Position numbers and translations under genes: made by a program | Assembly: GCF_965638725.1 (NCBI RefSeq) | Contig: NC_134950.1 | Location: 137,011,636-137,075,635, forward strand | DNA: 64,000 bases | Origin: Aptenodytes patagonicus | Taxonomy: Eukaryota; Chordata; Aves; Sphenisciformes; Spheniscidae | Direction of reading: 5' to 3' | The notes under the pieces: generated by a model | Told to the model about the DNA's origin: nothing | The model's database searches: none | The model's input: only the letters and a program-made list of their open reading frames with translations | Shown: positions 9,631 through 22,288 of the stretch, one piece after another | Position numbering within the stretch: the first letter of the stretch is position 1 | Layout: every line of letters starts with the position of its first letter

Positions 9631-12559
9631 CTTAGGTCAGCCAATTGTTTTTCTTCTTTTTAATTCTATCGTTACCGGCAATGGTTTGCTTTGAACTCAT
9701 GTGGCATGAGTCGTTCTCTAGAGTTTCTGAGAAAAGTGCGAATACAACGAATTCGGTCCCGTTGTAAATTGTAGCACCTCGTGAGAGCAGCCTGGAGGCG
9801 TTAAAACGAATAAGTTGGCATTCTGCTTCGTGCTTTTCATAACGCGCTAGTAGAGGAAACTGAAGGAAAGGCATTAACGCCTTTTTTTTTTTTTTTTTTT
9901 GTAATTAATTTTATCAGACTACCGATACGGTGCCTCTCGCAAAACCGATTGTGTAGGAGGGACTGCTTTGCATGTACCTCCTCCTCGGACTTTATTTTTC
10001 ACATCGCGCCGGATCCGTGGTGAGGGCGGTTTGATGCTGAAATGCTCAGGGTCATCATTGCTTTAAAAGGCAAAACAAAAAGGGGTCCGCCGCTTTTATT
10101 TTTAGGTAACGTGTTTGCGGCTGGCAGCCATGCTCCCTGCCGTAGTGAGCGCTAACTTCTGCCGGTCTCGGGGGTGGGAAACTTCGCGGTTGTGCGTGAA
10201 AACTCCCTTCTCGTCCGGGGGCGTTTTCCCCGCAGGACCGGGAATCTGGGCGATCTCAAGGGCCGCGGGGTGCTGCCGAGCAGCCGGTCCAGCGCTACCG
10301 CCCTCGCCGTGCCGTTTAAACCTTGTCCATAGCTGTCCCTGAACAACAATAAAAACAATATTGCGAGGGTTTCCTAAAACCTGGCGTCTTTTGCTCGAGA
10401 TAGAAAAGCAGTTACGGCACTTGCTTAGCGTTTTGGCAAAAAAAAACCCGCTAACACTTTCTCTTAACATTTTTTTTTTTTGGGGGGGGGGGACGTGGGG
10501 GAAGTGTTGCTCCTATTTGGAAATCTGGCCTCTTGGATTACATAGGGAGGCGATGCTCGCTTTCGGGGTACTGAAAAATCAGGGCTAGAGCATGGACTCT
10601 GCAGAGCAGAAAGATCTTTTGTGCATACTTGTAAAGCACGTTAGCAGCGATAACCTAAACAGCAGGTATTAAAATGCGGAGCAAAAGAGTCAGCTCCAGA
10701 TGCACTGAAGGTTTTGGTTCTCTGCATGGTGTAGGGATTAGAAGGGGCTTTTAACGTCCACTGGAAACAGGAGTTGTTCTGGTTGAGTTTCTCTGAGCTG
10801 CATCCTGAATTTGCTTCATTAGAGATGCAACCGTCAGAGGCCTGCGAAGTTTCCTACTGAAACAAAGCAACAGTTTGCTCTGCTTTTTTTTCTGTTTTTT
10901 CTTTTTTTTTTTCTTTTAATGCCATGTAAATGGAGTGGCGTAGCAGCACCAGCTTTCCCCAGTGGCAGCGAGAGGCAGCGTTTATGTTACCTGGTGGTTT
11001 CCATCCTGATGGAATAGGTTGAGCACCAAGTGAAAAGGAAAGGGAAGCGTAGAAGTGGGTAACTTCTAGTACTGCTTCTCTGATGTCCCCCTGAAAAGAA
11101 AGCACCACCAAAATGCCCCTAGCTAGGAGCCTGCTGGTTTGTTTAGGGCACTGGTTGCTCCATCTCGGGGCAGTCTGGCAGTGGGATAGAGCCGGCGACA
11201 AAACTCATCCTTCTCCCGGGAAGAGGCGTGTGCTTCTGCCGCTCGGGAGCTGCCGGTTTGGATCTGGGCTGTGGGAGAACACACATATTTTTCCTTTTTT
11301 TTTACCGGCAAAACCCAGCACTTGAAGGCTGAATAGCTCCTTTTTGTAGTTGATTTACTTTTACTAAACCCTTCCAGATAAGGGCATTGAGTTGTTTGAT
11401 AGGAGCCGGGAACTTGTCTCTGCGTTGTGCAGATCAAGGTAGAGTTAAACTAGTTTGCTGACCCACAGGTCAAACCGGTGTCCATCAACTTACCTTCCAA
11501 CTGCCTTCAGATGATTGTGGCCATTCCCGTTTGCTCTCTGACCTTTTAAGTCTCTCCCCTTCAAGCTCGTAGCAATGTCTATCGAATTTCGTGTCCTGCT
11601 TTCCCCATTATTCCGGCTTTTCATTGTCATTTTCCAGTTTAAATTTTCAATAGAGCAGTGATGGGAGATGTGCGCAGCTGAAGCGATTTAAAACACCACT
11701 TCAGTTCTGCCCGCCGTGGTGCCTTTCCCACTACCCTCGGCCTGTGCCTGACGAGACTAAACAGCAATCAAAGGGTGTTGGCTTCTCCTTTGCTTCCAGT
11801 CTAGGAATGTGAAAGTAGAAAGCAAGAAATGAAATCTCAAACGCTTTATTTGTGGATGTGGTGGCTGATCCAGCCATCAACACCTTCACAGCTGTAAAGG
11901 CGGCGGAGTAAGGATACTTGATGCAGTCCAACAAATCTTTCAGTACAGATGGTTGTAAGTATGCACTTGCCAAAACCTGCCACACTTCGGTTACATTCCG
12001 TGAAGCGACCTCTGGTTTAGCTTTGGGAAGAAAGAGCTGGGAAAAAGGTGTGAACAAATTAGGTGTGCGGTTGCTCACACTTTCACTAGATTTATGATAA
12101 AAGGACAAAACTCTTCAGCTCTATCAGAATAACCTTGTGTTTCTTTGCATAAATCAGGGTCTGCTTTTTCAGCTCGCTCTGTTACACTTTGCTTTATTAT
12201 CCTAAAGATATTTTAAAAAAATCCTCAACGTTTCCATGGAGGAAAGCACATTCTGCAATATCTGCTTTAAAATGTCGAACACCAATTTTTTGACTACTCT
12301 GTGTGTGTGGCATCTTTTCAAGCTAGCTGCCCATCTTGTGCTAAAGCACAAGGGGAAACTGTTACACCTCAGGAAAGTGTGCATTGAGAAAAACTGCGCC
12401 ATTTAGGACAATTACTGCGTTTCCAGTTCTATGGTTTTCTAACTGCCGCTTGGAATTATTCACTTTTTTAAAAAAGGGATTAGGGAAATAGGAGATAATG
12501 GCAAGCAATAGTGCATAGGAGCTTTAGTGGGGCACTCTAAATACAGAGTAACTCCATTT
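9631..12559. other. Intergenic DNA downstream of SP8
   Basis: No gene is recognised. A small CpG-richer patch lies at about 10,010-10,320. T-runs occur at 9,881-9,900, 10,470-10,481 (followed by a G-run) and 10,884-10,916. Short minus-strand frames at 10,854-11,201 and 11,731-12,108 show no familiar domain. The region belongs to the same CpG-dotted domain as SP8. Confidence 0.5.
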
Positions 12560-13558
12560 TACACTTGTGGATTTTGAAACAAACTGGGACCCCGCATTAT
12601 TCCTTGAGCGGTGAACAATTCTGCAAGAGGCGTATTTATACTGCCTGTAAGGCCCGGTGAGAGGCTGGATAATGGACCCGTCTCCCGGGGAACGACTTCG
12701 GTCTTGGCATTTGGAGATTTCCGTTTTTCAGGCTGAGCCATGTTGCTCTGCAAAGTGCAAAAGGCAGTCACGGAGCAGCGGAACTTTTGCCGGCGGTGCC
12801 GCGGGGCACCCCCTGCTCCCGGCCGGGGCCCCGGGGCTTCCCTCGGGGTCGGGGACGGAGAAGGGAGGGTTGTGCGCCTGCAGTACTGCAACTCCGCAAA
12901 CAGTGACACAGAAACTGCGTCCCTGGTTAGGGAAAGAGCGATGGATGGGCGGGAGGCTCCTTTTGAACAGCTTTTGCTCTTGGGGAGACGTAACGCCGTG
13001 CAAGTTTCCTTCGGGGGGACGGGGGAAATAATTATTATCTTTCTTGCCGGCAACACACTGTACTTTACGCCTAGCCACATCTCTTGAGACAGGAGCATGT
13101 GTACGCGTGTGCCTATATACTCGGTGCAACCTCCAGCTGCCCCCCCACCGCGTTACAAGCGCGCCTTCCACTGGCAATAAAGCCGGCCACTCGCCCATCC
13201 CGGTTGCTGCTGGGCGGCAGGCTTTGCACCTCGCCTGGACTTTCTCCCCATCGCTGCTGGGCTGCTTCTTTCGGGAGGGTGATGCTGCTCCTCCATCACT
13301 CCCCTTCCCTTTTTCTGCCCCGGCTCGGACACACAGACACAGACACACACACAAACACGGGTGCGGGGCCGGCGCGATCGGTCCTGCCGCGGGCTCGCAG
13401 CGCCACCCGGCGTGTACGCCCCGTCGGCGGCTGGCCCCGCCGCCACCCCCCCCCCCCCCCCCGGGGCTGCTCCGCGATGGGGGGGCGGACCGAGCTGCAC
13501 CGGTGGCTCTGCCTGGGAGGGGGGCAGAGCCGGGGAAACCCTCTGCTCCTGGGCGGAT

Positions 13559-13640
13559 GACCCGTGGGATGCCGGCGGGGGCGGCCGGGAGGCGCGGGTA
13601 CCCGCGCCTCCCGGCCGCCCCCGCCGGCATCCCACGGGTC
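13559..13640. repeat. Perfect 82-bp palindrome with no spacer
   Basis: Bases 13,559-13,599 and 13,600-13,640 are exact reverse complements (41 bp per arm, zero spacer); the match fails at 13,558/13,641. The arms are extremely GC-rich, with core motifs such as GGCGGGGGCGGCCGGGAGGC. Perfect spacerless palindromes of this size are normally unstable, so this is either a very recent event, such as a template switch, or a fold-back error in reading or assembling GC-rich DNA. Confidence 0.92.
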
Positions 13641-13754
13641 CTCGCACCGAGCGCCGATGTGTGCGTGTGGCTTTCGCAGGAATATTTCCTGGGCTCCTGG
13701 AGTGGGGACTGCCGCTGAGCTGTCGACCCCGTCCCCAAAAAACAGCACCCGCCA

Positions 13755-13782
13755 CCTGCGAAGCTAAGTGAGGCTTCGCAGG
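13755..13782. repeat. Short inverted repeat (10-bp arms, 8-bp loop)
   Basis: CCTGCGAAGC (13,755-13,764) and GCTTCGCAGG (13,773-13,782) are exact reverse complements around the loop TAAGTGAG. It lies 115 bp after the large palindrome. On its own this could be chance or a small hairpin. Confidence 0.75.
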
Positions 13783-13830
13783 CACCAGCCGCAAGTGTCC
13801 TTCAAACTCGGTGGTTTGTTGTTTTTTTTT

Positions 13831-14869
13831 TTTTTCTCTCACTCCAAATCACAGCCAATTCCCTCCCACTCCCTGAGGAAGAGCTGTCCTCTCCTCCCCT
13901 CCTTGCCCTGCTCCCCCCCGCAAGCGACACTCCGCGACGCTCGTTAGGAGGGTGGAATTATTTATTTACGGAGCAAATGGTCCAGAAGTCGCTTCTCCGG
14001 GCAGAGGCGCAGCTCCCCGCCTTTACGGGAGAGCAAATCTCCGTGGAAATAAATGAGAAGGGGAAGGTACCTGCCGCCCCCCGGCTCTGCCGAGCACCCA
14101 GCGCCCGGCGGCGGGGCGATGGGGCGGCGAGGCGGCCGGGGCTCCCCGCCGGGGCAGGACGATGTCCTCGTCGCAGATGACGAGACGCTGGAAATGCGAA
14201 CGCAGCCACTAGGGCAGGATCTGGGATCTGTTTTACGTGTTCCATCCCCGAATTCTTTGAAAGCTGCTAGGGGGGAGCTGACAGGGTGACAAGGGCTTTT
14301 GACTGTGTCGCTAAACTCATTCATGTCGTTTAATGCTAGGTCGGAGGAGGCTTTTTTTGCGAGTTATATCGGGGAGAACTCAGTCCCGAAGAGGCGCTTC
14401 AAAGCGCTTTCCTCTATTTTGTAAACTTACCTTCTCAGGGTAGCTCGGGTTTTCCCTGCAGCGGCTTGTGCGTGCGAAAGGCAGAAAGTCTATTCCTGCC
14501 GATTAAAGTTGCTCCACGCTTAACGCTGCTCCCGAGCTCGCAGTCTTCTTAGAAAGCTTTTTTCCCTTTCTTTTTCTTTTCTTTTTTTTTTTTTTTTCTT
14601 TTTAATCACAGAGTACAGCGTGTTATTAAATTCTTAAAACCCCGTTGGCAACTGATTTGAAAAGGGCCAACCGGGGAGCCGGGCAGGCTCTCCCCGCGCT
14701 GCAGCCCCGCGGGACGGGGAGGCGGCGGCTCCCGGGGCTCGGCGCTGTTAGGGGGGGAGAGCGCAGCGGAATGGGCGCACCGAGCAAAGGTGTCCTCTCA
14801 TAGGAAAGGTGGCCGGCAAGGAAAATACCTTCAGCCTGCAAAATGAGGTCTCAAAGTACTAACGCCGCC
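13831..14869. other. Last CpG-rich patches of the SP8 domain
   Basis: Two GC-rich patches (about 14,050-14,215 and 14,660-14,790) are separated by ordinary sequence, with a long T/CTTT tract at about 14,558-14,603. No gene is recognised. After about 14,870 the sequence changes to AT-rich, CpG-poor DNA, so this looks like the edge of the CpG-island domain. Confidence 0.45.
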
Positions 14870-17800
14870 TGCTTTCCTGCCTCCGATTGCAAGGAACAGA
14901 CGATCAGATTTTGAACTACTTGGAGGAAGAAGTTTTAATGCTCAGAACTGCAGGGACTTTCCCCTCTTCACTGCTGCCCCTTCTTACACAGCTCTTGCAC
15001 GTTTTTAACCCCCCAGTCGCCTCCTCTCCTCCACCCTTCAGAGATTTTTTTTTTTAATGTTCATACCTGAAGATCAGACATGAATGCCGGGCAAGAGGTA
15101 TGAGGATTTTCTTCTCCATTAAAGTAATCGGTATGGTGTGAAGATGTTGCCTATCCCTGCAAACCTTGCCTATTAAAAAAAAAAAAAAAACCAAAACAAC
15201 CCCAAACAAAAAAAACAGCCAACCAACCCCCCCAACAAACAATTGCCTTCTCAGAGTCACCAGGTGAGTCCTGTGCTCCTCGCCTCTAGCAGGGGAAAGC
15301 AGGCAAGCCACAACTGTTTGCCTGTAGCCATTGCTGGTTTTCTCCAGATAGCTAAATAACTTATAAAGTGGAATTGCTGAACAGCAAAGGGTGCTAGATT
15401 GGGTGAGGAATTTAGCTGGGCAATGGAAACAGGCTGTCTCAAGGAGGAAATCCCTAACTGGTAAGAAATTGATACCTGGAATGTCAGTAAGAGGCAGTAT
15501 CACTGTCTGCTGTGTGTGTTTGCTTTGCTTTGCATAGTCCAACCATTACCACACTAAGAATGGGGCTTAATTTGCTTATCCATATACATATGAAAGGACA
15601 AAGCCGAATGGGGAAAACACTTGCCAAATACAGTTTTCAATTGCTTACCGTGCTGAATGCAGCGGCACACTGCTCACTCTGTACAGCCATCTTCTGTGTT
15701 AGGCCAAACACAGGTCTCATCTTTTAGAGGGGTCCAGAGAAGGACTTCTTCCCTCCAGAGCACTGGTGTCACTCACACATACAGTAATGCATCCCTTGCT
15801 CAGCAGCCAGGGGCTTTATCAGTCTCGTGCACCAAGCCTAAGATTTCCAGCAGCCGTCTGTTTTAATGCCCACTTTGACACCGGGTCACATCTACTTTCA
15901 ATTAAACTCAACAGCCTGTGGGAACAGCTGCAGACTAAATTTACCTCTCATTTTGCCAAGCACAGAATTTTTAGAAGCATGAATGAATTGAAAACACATA
16001 CAAACAGCGTATCTTTATTAGAAAAAAGTTTTGAAAGCTCTGTGAATTCTGAAAGACTTGGATCCTGAAAAATTTACTCTCACCGAGGACATCCTTGACA
16101 AAGTAGGTGCAATATATTTGTTTGTAGTTCTGCCTAATCCTTTGCCTCTGCTCCCTTCATGACACAGAAAACCAAAAATTGTTTGACCTGTTTTTACTCA
16201 TAAATGAAAAAATGCACTTGATGTCAAAACCATGATGTGGATCTTGCTTCTCTTCTGGATAGCTACCCAAACATGAGTTCAGTTACGAAACGTATGGTAT
16301 GTAAGGGCTTATAATGTTTTATAGACATTAAATCACAACCTGGCTAGCATTTATATTCATGTCAGGCCCTGCTAATTTTCAGTTGCTGTGGCAGACATTA
16401 GGTTTTTTTCTCACTTTATGAATCAGGCAAGAAAGACGATGGACTTCTAATTATTAGCCGAGGTGTTAAGTTTCCATGTCTCTTCCTTTTTGCCTCTTGG
16501 CAGGTAAATACTCCAAGGTACATTTTATTCAGCATCATGGCATATCAGAGAGAGGGTGTAAAAAATCTATTGCAAATACGTCCAAGCTGACATACAGATA
16601 AGCAGAATAAAAGATCTTCCTCCTTTTGCCTCAGTATGTTTTGGTCTTAAATGTACAGTAGGCAATGATATTTCCCGTTGTCAGTAATACTATATAACAT
16701 TATTGCAGACAGCAGGAGAAACTGTGTTGCCTGCTAGAGATAATACACATTATACGGGATAGACTACCTACTTTCAATATCTTTCAATTAAACTTTAATA
16801 AAAGATGACAGACAAGAATAAAACATGGTTAACGGTCTTAGTTAACAAGTTTTTTTTTGGTATGGTAGTATTTCTCTGTTTTGTTTTGATTTTGCAGTTT
16901 GGTAGCAGAAAGACAAGTTTGTTTCATAATGTAATTGCTGGCTTGCTATCAAAATGATCATGGGAAAATTAACCCGAGTTTAAAAAAACAACGAAACTCA
17001 AGAAAATATTCACATCGGCACTTCTCTTCATGTAAACAGTGGGAAAGGAGTGAGAGAGAGACCAAAGAGCTAAATATGAAAGAAAATAATTTTCAGCCTT
17101 TTGTAAAATGCTTGGTGAATTGCACTTACTGATTTTGGGCTGAGCACACATTTTACCTGCTGCAGTATGTTTAAAATAAGATGTGTAGATTTTACCATTT
17201 GGTAGCAGAGAAAAATGGACTTGTGAAGTCAGGCTTAATTCAGGAAAGTTATGTTACAAATACTTTCATATAATTTATAGTGTTTCTACAGGCACAGAAA
17301 GGATCAGAAGGGAATAGCTGCATCTACTAGTTACGTTTTTGGCACATAATTTAGCCACACCTCCCCTATTAGTAGTAGTCGTCATGATCTTGCTAAACCT
17401 GGTATCCTTCCCTTACTTTTTTTTTTTTGTCAGCTGCCATCTCTAGCCCTACTGTAATAACTTCTCTGATAAAATCTGTGTTTAGTCTTTGTTGGACAAA
17501 TTTTCATTCTCATTGAAACACTGATTTTACTGGGACTTTGCCTGGGTGAAGACTGAGCCGAAAAGTCAGTAAGACCTCAGGCTGTGCCTTCATGGTAAGG
17601 TGCTTGAGGACAGGCGGGAGAAGCAAGGATCTTGATTATGGGCAGATCTCAAGGCTAATTTTGCTATGGTGCTTCCCCTGCTAGCATGGGTTTCTCTAGT
17701 TTGGCATTTCAGTGTTCTGAGGCATAACCTGTATTTCCAGAGAGTATAATACCGGCAGAGAAAGTAGGCAAGGTTTTTCCCTTCCCACTGCTGCCAAAAA

Positions 17801-20800
17801 AATGCAAGGTAAGACCCAATAAAAAGAACAGGAATAGGAAATAGGACATAGGTACTTGGTTGCTGCCAAACCGGCAAGCACTTACCGGTACCTTACTTTA
17901 CAGGTCCCTGCATGCCTAGGTATGCAGCTCTGTACATGCCCTCAGGCTCTGTATGGCTGACCACTTTGGTGTCTTATCCTGCCAGGTCCCTTACGGAGCT
18001 TGATCCTGTCGATGTGCTTTGAGCATTCCCCACGCACACCATCAGGGTTTAACTCCCCACATAACGTACAGGAAACTGCTTTTAATGAATGATGAGAGGA
18101 AGGACACAGCAGCGTATCCCCATTTCCTGTGAAATCACCACTCGCCTGGGACCCCACAAGGTACGACTTCCAGGTAGTCAGAGCAGAGGTCCCCGAGCCG
18201 AGAAGAGAGCAGAATTTCAGTCACATTGCCCCCAGGCGTTATCTAACTGCTAAATGCACACTGGCAAAACTAAGCATTTGCTCCAGAGATCAAATGATGC
18301 TTGGTTTCTCCTGGATTCACGCCAATCGACAAAGAGATCTGTATCTTTACGGAGATGTGAACTCTGAGGAAAGCTGCTTCTGCAATGGCAACATTTACAG
18401 AAACTGCTGTGCTGTATAGATACCCTAATGTGCAACATGATGTGAGCTTGGCCTTCTTTTTAACTGAGGTACAGTAATAATCTCCACTACCTAGCTGCCT
18501 ATCTTCTATAGCTTTTGAAAAGCTAATTGCCCCTCAAAACAGCCAACAGACAGAAGAGTTCCTGTGAGGAGAGGTACAGAGGCAGACTGGTAGTTTGATC
18601 ACATGAAGTTTGTTTCCATAAGAAATCACTTCAAAATAAAGACAAATTTAACTTCACACGTGCAACACTGGAAAGCAGAATCTCATGAACTCAGAATAAT
18701 CTTTACATTTTTTGATTAGTACAAGAATACGTTCCTATTCTCTAGTATGACTAGAGACTGCCTGTTTTCTTGAGGTTGCATTTACATTTGACCAAGTATC
18801 ATTGACCAAAACTCACTGTCCTGTTACATAAAGCTGATTTGTGTAACTGAGGTAATAGGATGGATTATTCTAATAAGTGAAATTCAGAAGGGAATTGTAG
18901 CACACTTATCCCAGACTCATAAACTAATTGGTTAACAAAAGACTGTTCAACACAGAACCTGGTACAAAAAGGCTTGCAAACTAAAGCCACTGAACTGCAC
19001 ATTACTTGCCTTAAAAGGTATTGCCTTACAACCTAGTTTCTGCACGTGGAATCGTTCTGGAATGCTTTTTGTTTGATAAAGTTAAGTCAGCGATTTTCCC
19101 TGAGCAGACAGAACCTTAGATTTCACTTTTAACTGATGGGAAGGCATCTCACATACTGCAAATCCTGCCAACAGAACCAGTTGCATTCCTCCCTGTGGGA
19201 AACCGGGAGAGTAAAACTGCTATCATGATGATATTCTGTATCACAGGACTATAGCAATGTGGAAAGCAGCATATTTAGGATGGATTTAGGGCTGTTTAAA
19301 AGATATTCTTTCCCACTGAATAAGGAGCAGCTCTGATCCTCCTTCCAGTAGTCATGGAGCCAAAATGCAGCAGCTGTAATTGTTAAATACACAGTTAAGT
19401 GGAAAAAAAGTGGAAATGTGCCCAAGTTATACTGCAGTTCAAATAAACTACAAGAATACCTGGGGTACTTTCAAAATTTAACAGGAAAGTTATACATCTA
19501 AACATATAAAAATTCCTATCTATAGAACACTACTGATACAGGGAGTTACGACCTTCACAATAAATCTGAACTTATTAGATAGCCGGGTAATTTCTATGGA
19601 AAGAGAAGCCTTATTTTGCTTTATTTGCAAAACTATTCTGAGAAGGTTTTCACATTTTCACAGTGGTTTCCAGTCAAAAGTGTCAAAACTTACTTCCTGA
19701 AAATAAAACTAAAACAGAGATGCTGAAGCAGCTCGCTAAAAATTACAAGTGAGGTCTATAATAATATACTGAATTTCTCTTTCCTATGTTTTTGACACAA
19801 AAAAAGGTCTTTTTAGCAACAATATACACACTAATTAGGTCTATTATTAGCACGGGAAGAGTGCGTGAAGACTTCAGTCAACATTGAAGGTCTTGTGCTG
19901 GGTGCTCAGGTCAATACTTGTCCTGTCTACTGAAAGATAAAGAGTATATTTTTCTAGGATGATAGGCTAGAGAGTACCCCTCTCTGGCAAAGCTCAGGTG
20001 CAAGTAACACTATTGCAGCAAGTGTCTACTCGAGGATTTGTATAAAAACAAACACCTTTCATATAGGCATATTCACAGTTAGTTCCCTAAAGCATCTGAA
20101 ACAAGTCAAAACACGTGAGCAGGACAAGAGGGTGGAGGGTCTGGGCGAGCAGCAGTATCTACTTGCAGGGTAAGTGACTGTCCCAGCTGAAGGTTCCCAA
20201 CTGTTACATGGTTTGGGCTTTTCTTTTCCAGATTTCAAAATATAAATCAGGTATTTCCAGCTAGACCACCAATTCACTAAACTGTCTTACACAAGAAAAA
20301 GTATTCAACGTTATGCGAACAGGCAGCCATAGACTTCTGACAGTCTCAGCTTGCACCCTGGAGAGAAAGAACAATTCCCAGAGCAAAGTGATGGATGAAC
20401 AGAAGACCTAACATGTAAGGCGTCCCGAAGAAGACAATCAAGGTAACTGAAATTCAGAAAAAGACAAATCTTACTGTTAAACAAAATACAGTAAGATGAA
20501 ATATTATAAGCTTAGCTGTAAGAAATGCAAAGGTGAAACATTATAAGCTTATCTTTAAGAAACACAAGCTGTCTATTCAGAGATGGTACTCTAGCCTGTC
20601 TTTCAATAGTCTTCCTTTTCCTCTCTTCCATCCTCCCTCCATTTCCCTCTTGAAAGAACAGTCTTGTTTGCATTTGTATGTATGGTCACCTAAAGCTTTT
20701 ATGGGACAGCCTCCTGCCCAGCGTTACTGCTGGGCTGCCCTACTCTCAGCAGTGACTGCTCTCTCGCTGATACCCTGGCGTGAATGAGTTCACGCAAAAA

Positions 20801-21733
20801 GAAAGCAACAGGTCTTCGTTGTTAAACTCAGAGAGCAACGCACACATAAGGGGCACTGAGGAAAGTTAGGTGCAGAATTAAATGTTGGAATGCGGCAAGG
20901 AAGAAGAGGGGCAGCTGATTGGCAAGAATTTGTAAAGATGGTCCAAACAGCAGAAAATAAGTCGTAATAAGAAATTCTGGTGATGTCTGCCTCCAGTGTG
21001 TAAGGGCAGAGGACTTTTATTTGAAGGCTGCGGACATCTTGTGGTAATTGAAATGATCGTATTTAAAAAAACCCTGTCTTCTCAAGATACACAGATTGTA
21101 TCGCTATCGCGATATTGCTATTTAGCGATAGCATGTACTTGCACTAAAAGAGGACTCAAAACTAGGTTGAAGGAAGATGCGGAAAAAATAAGAATTTAGT
21201 GAAGATTCACAGGAATTACTGAACAACTGGTTGCTGGATAAAAAAGACTGTAAGAACACTTATTTCTAGCTTGTGTGGTTACACCTGAAATATTTGTATG
21301 GAAAACAGAAATTTGAAAGGGAAAGGTTCTTGCGATCCTTGAGTTTCATTTTTTTGCAAGCTTGGCTGATATGAGCCAAGTTTAGACTCCAGGTTGCAAA
21401 ATTTTGATGGTGATGATAACAAGTCATTGGAATTAAAACAACCAATTACTGGAATAATCAGTAAAGGCTACAGTAAAACTCTTGCTAATGGTACCTCTTT
21501 AATCACTTTTATTTTCTAAAGGAAATAAAAGGTAGTCTAGGCAGGAATTAGTTTAAGGAACTCCCTAATAAGCATTATGGAGGTAATCACAGCTCTACAA
21601 TGAGTTTGCTATCTCTGAATCTATGGAGATAAGCCATCAAGTGATTAGCTACAAAATTGTAAAATTATTTGACTGCTGGAGGCTGTAGGACACACTAATC
21701 TGTATTTAGCATTTCAAACTGCGAGAGCTGGAA
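14870..21733. other. AT-rich intergenic DNA
   Basis: No gene, clear repeat family or RNA gene is recognised. Features seen are an A-run followed by A/C-rich low-complexity DNA at about 15,175-15,241, a T-run at about 17,418-17,429, and a small 8-bp inverted repeat (GCTATCGC / GCGATAGC) near 21,100-21,131. Open frames are all short and interrupted and resemble no known protein. Confidence 0.5.
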
Positions 21734-21738
21734 TAGGC

Positions 21739-22106
21739 TGTCCTGGTTTTGGCTGGGATAGAGTTAATTTCCGTCCTAGGAGCTGGTACAGTGCTGTGTT
21801 TTGGATTTAGGATGAGAATAATGTTGACCACACACCAATGTTTTAGTTGTTGCTAAGTAGTGCTTACACTAGCCAAGGACTTTTCAGCTTCCCATGCTCT
21901 ACCGACTGAGAAGGCTGGAGGTGCACAAGAAGCTGGGAGGGGGGCGCAGCCAAACTGGCCAAAGGAACGTTCCATACCATGTGACGTCATGCTCAGTACA
22001 TAAACTGGGGGGAGTTGGCCGGGGGGGGCCGCTGCTCGGGGACTGGCTGGGCATCGGTTGGCAGGTGGTGAGCAATTGCATTGTGCATCACTTGCTTTGT
22101 ATATTC

Positions 22107-22143
<37 letters not shown>

Positions 22144-22283
22144 TTTTTTTTTTTTTTTTTCAATTATTAAACTGTTTTTATCTCAACCCATGAGTTTTCT
22201 CACTTCTACTCCCCGGTGGGATGGGGGAGAGTGAGCGAGTGGCTGTGTGGTGCTCAGTTGCCAGTTGAGGTTAAACCACGACA
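21739..22283 (+). mobile_element. Solo LTR of an avian endogenous retrovirus
   Basis: The 545-bp element starts TGTCCTGGTTTTGGC and ends AAACCACGACA, and is flanked by a 5-bp target duplication TAGGC (21,734-21,738 and 22,284-22,288). It is clearly related over its length to the LTRs at 49,822-52,400, but in the opposite orientation and with many substitutions and indels. Inside are a CRE-type TGACGTCA (21,982-21,989), an ACATAAA TATA-like motif near 22,000, an expanded ATT repeat plus T-run (about 22,111-22,160) and an ATTAAA poly(A)-type signal just after it. No internal viral region follows, so it is a solo LTR left by recombination. Confidence 0.9.
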
Positions 22284-22288
22284 TAGGC

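Larger units (their letters stand above)
12560..13830. other. CpG-rich block downstream of SP8
   Basis: The stretch is GC- and CpG-rich, strongest at 12,780-12,860 and 13,360-13,640, with a CA-rich tract at about 13,328-13,357 and a C-run at about 13,446-13,462. It holds the 82-bp palindrome and a second hairpin, both listed separately. Long frames on both strands have the low-complexity Arg/Pro/Gly composition of GC-rich non-coding DNA and no recognisable domain. It may be a distal CpG island or the promoter of a non-coding RNA; neither is shown. Confidence 0.5.

Noticed and set aside
12728..13738. 336-codon minus-strand frame and several overlapping frames in the CpG block
   Set aside because: Arg/Pro/Gly-rich low complexity, overlapping frames on both strands, and a span across a palindrome; no domain recognised.
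21894..22193. 99-codon frame inside the solo LTR
   Set aside because: It runs through LTR promoter sequence and an ATT/T-run, and ends in Tyr and Phe homopolymers. It is not a gene.
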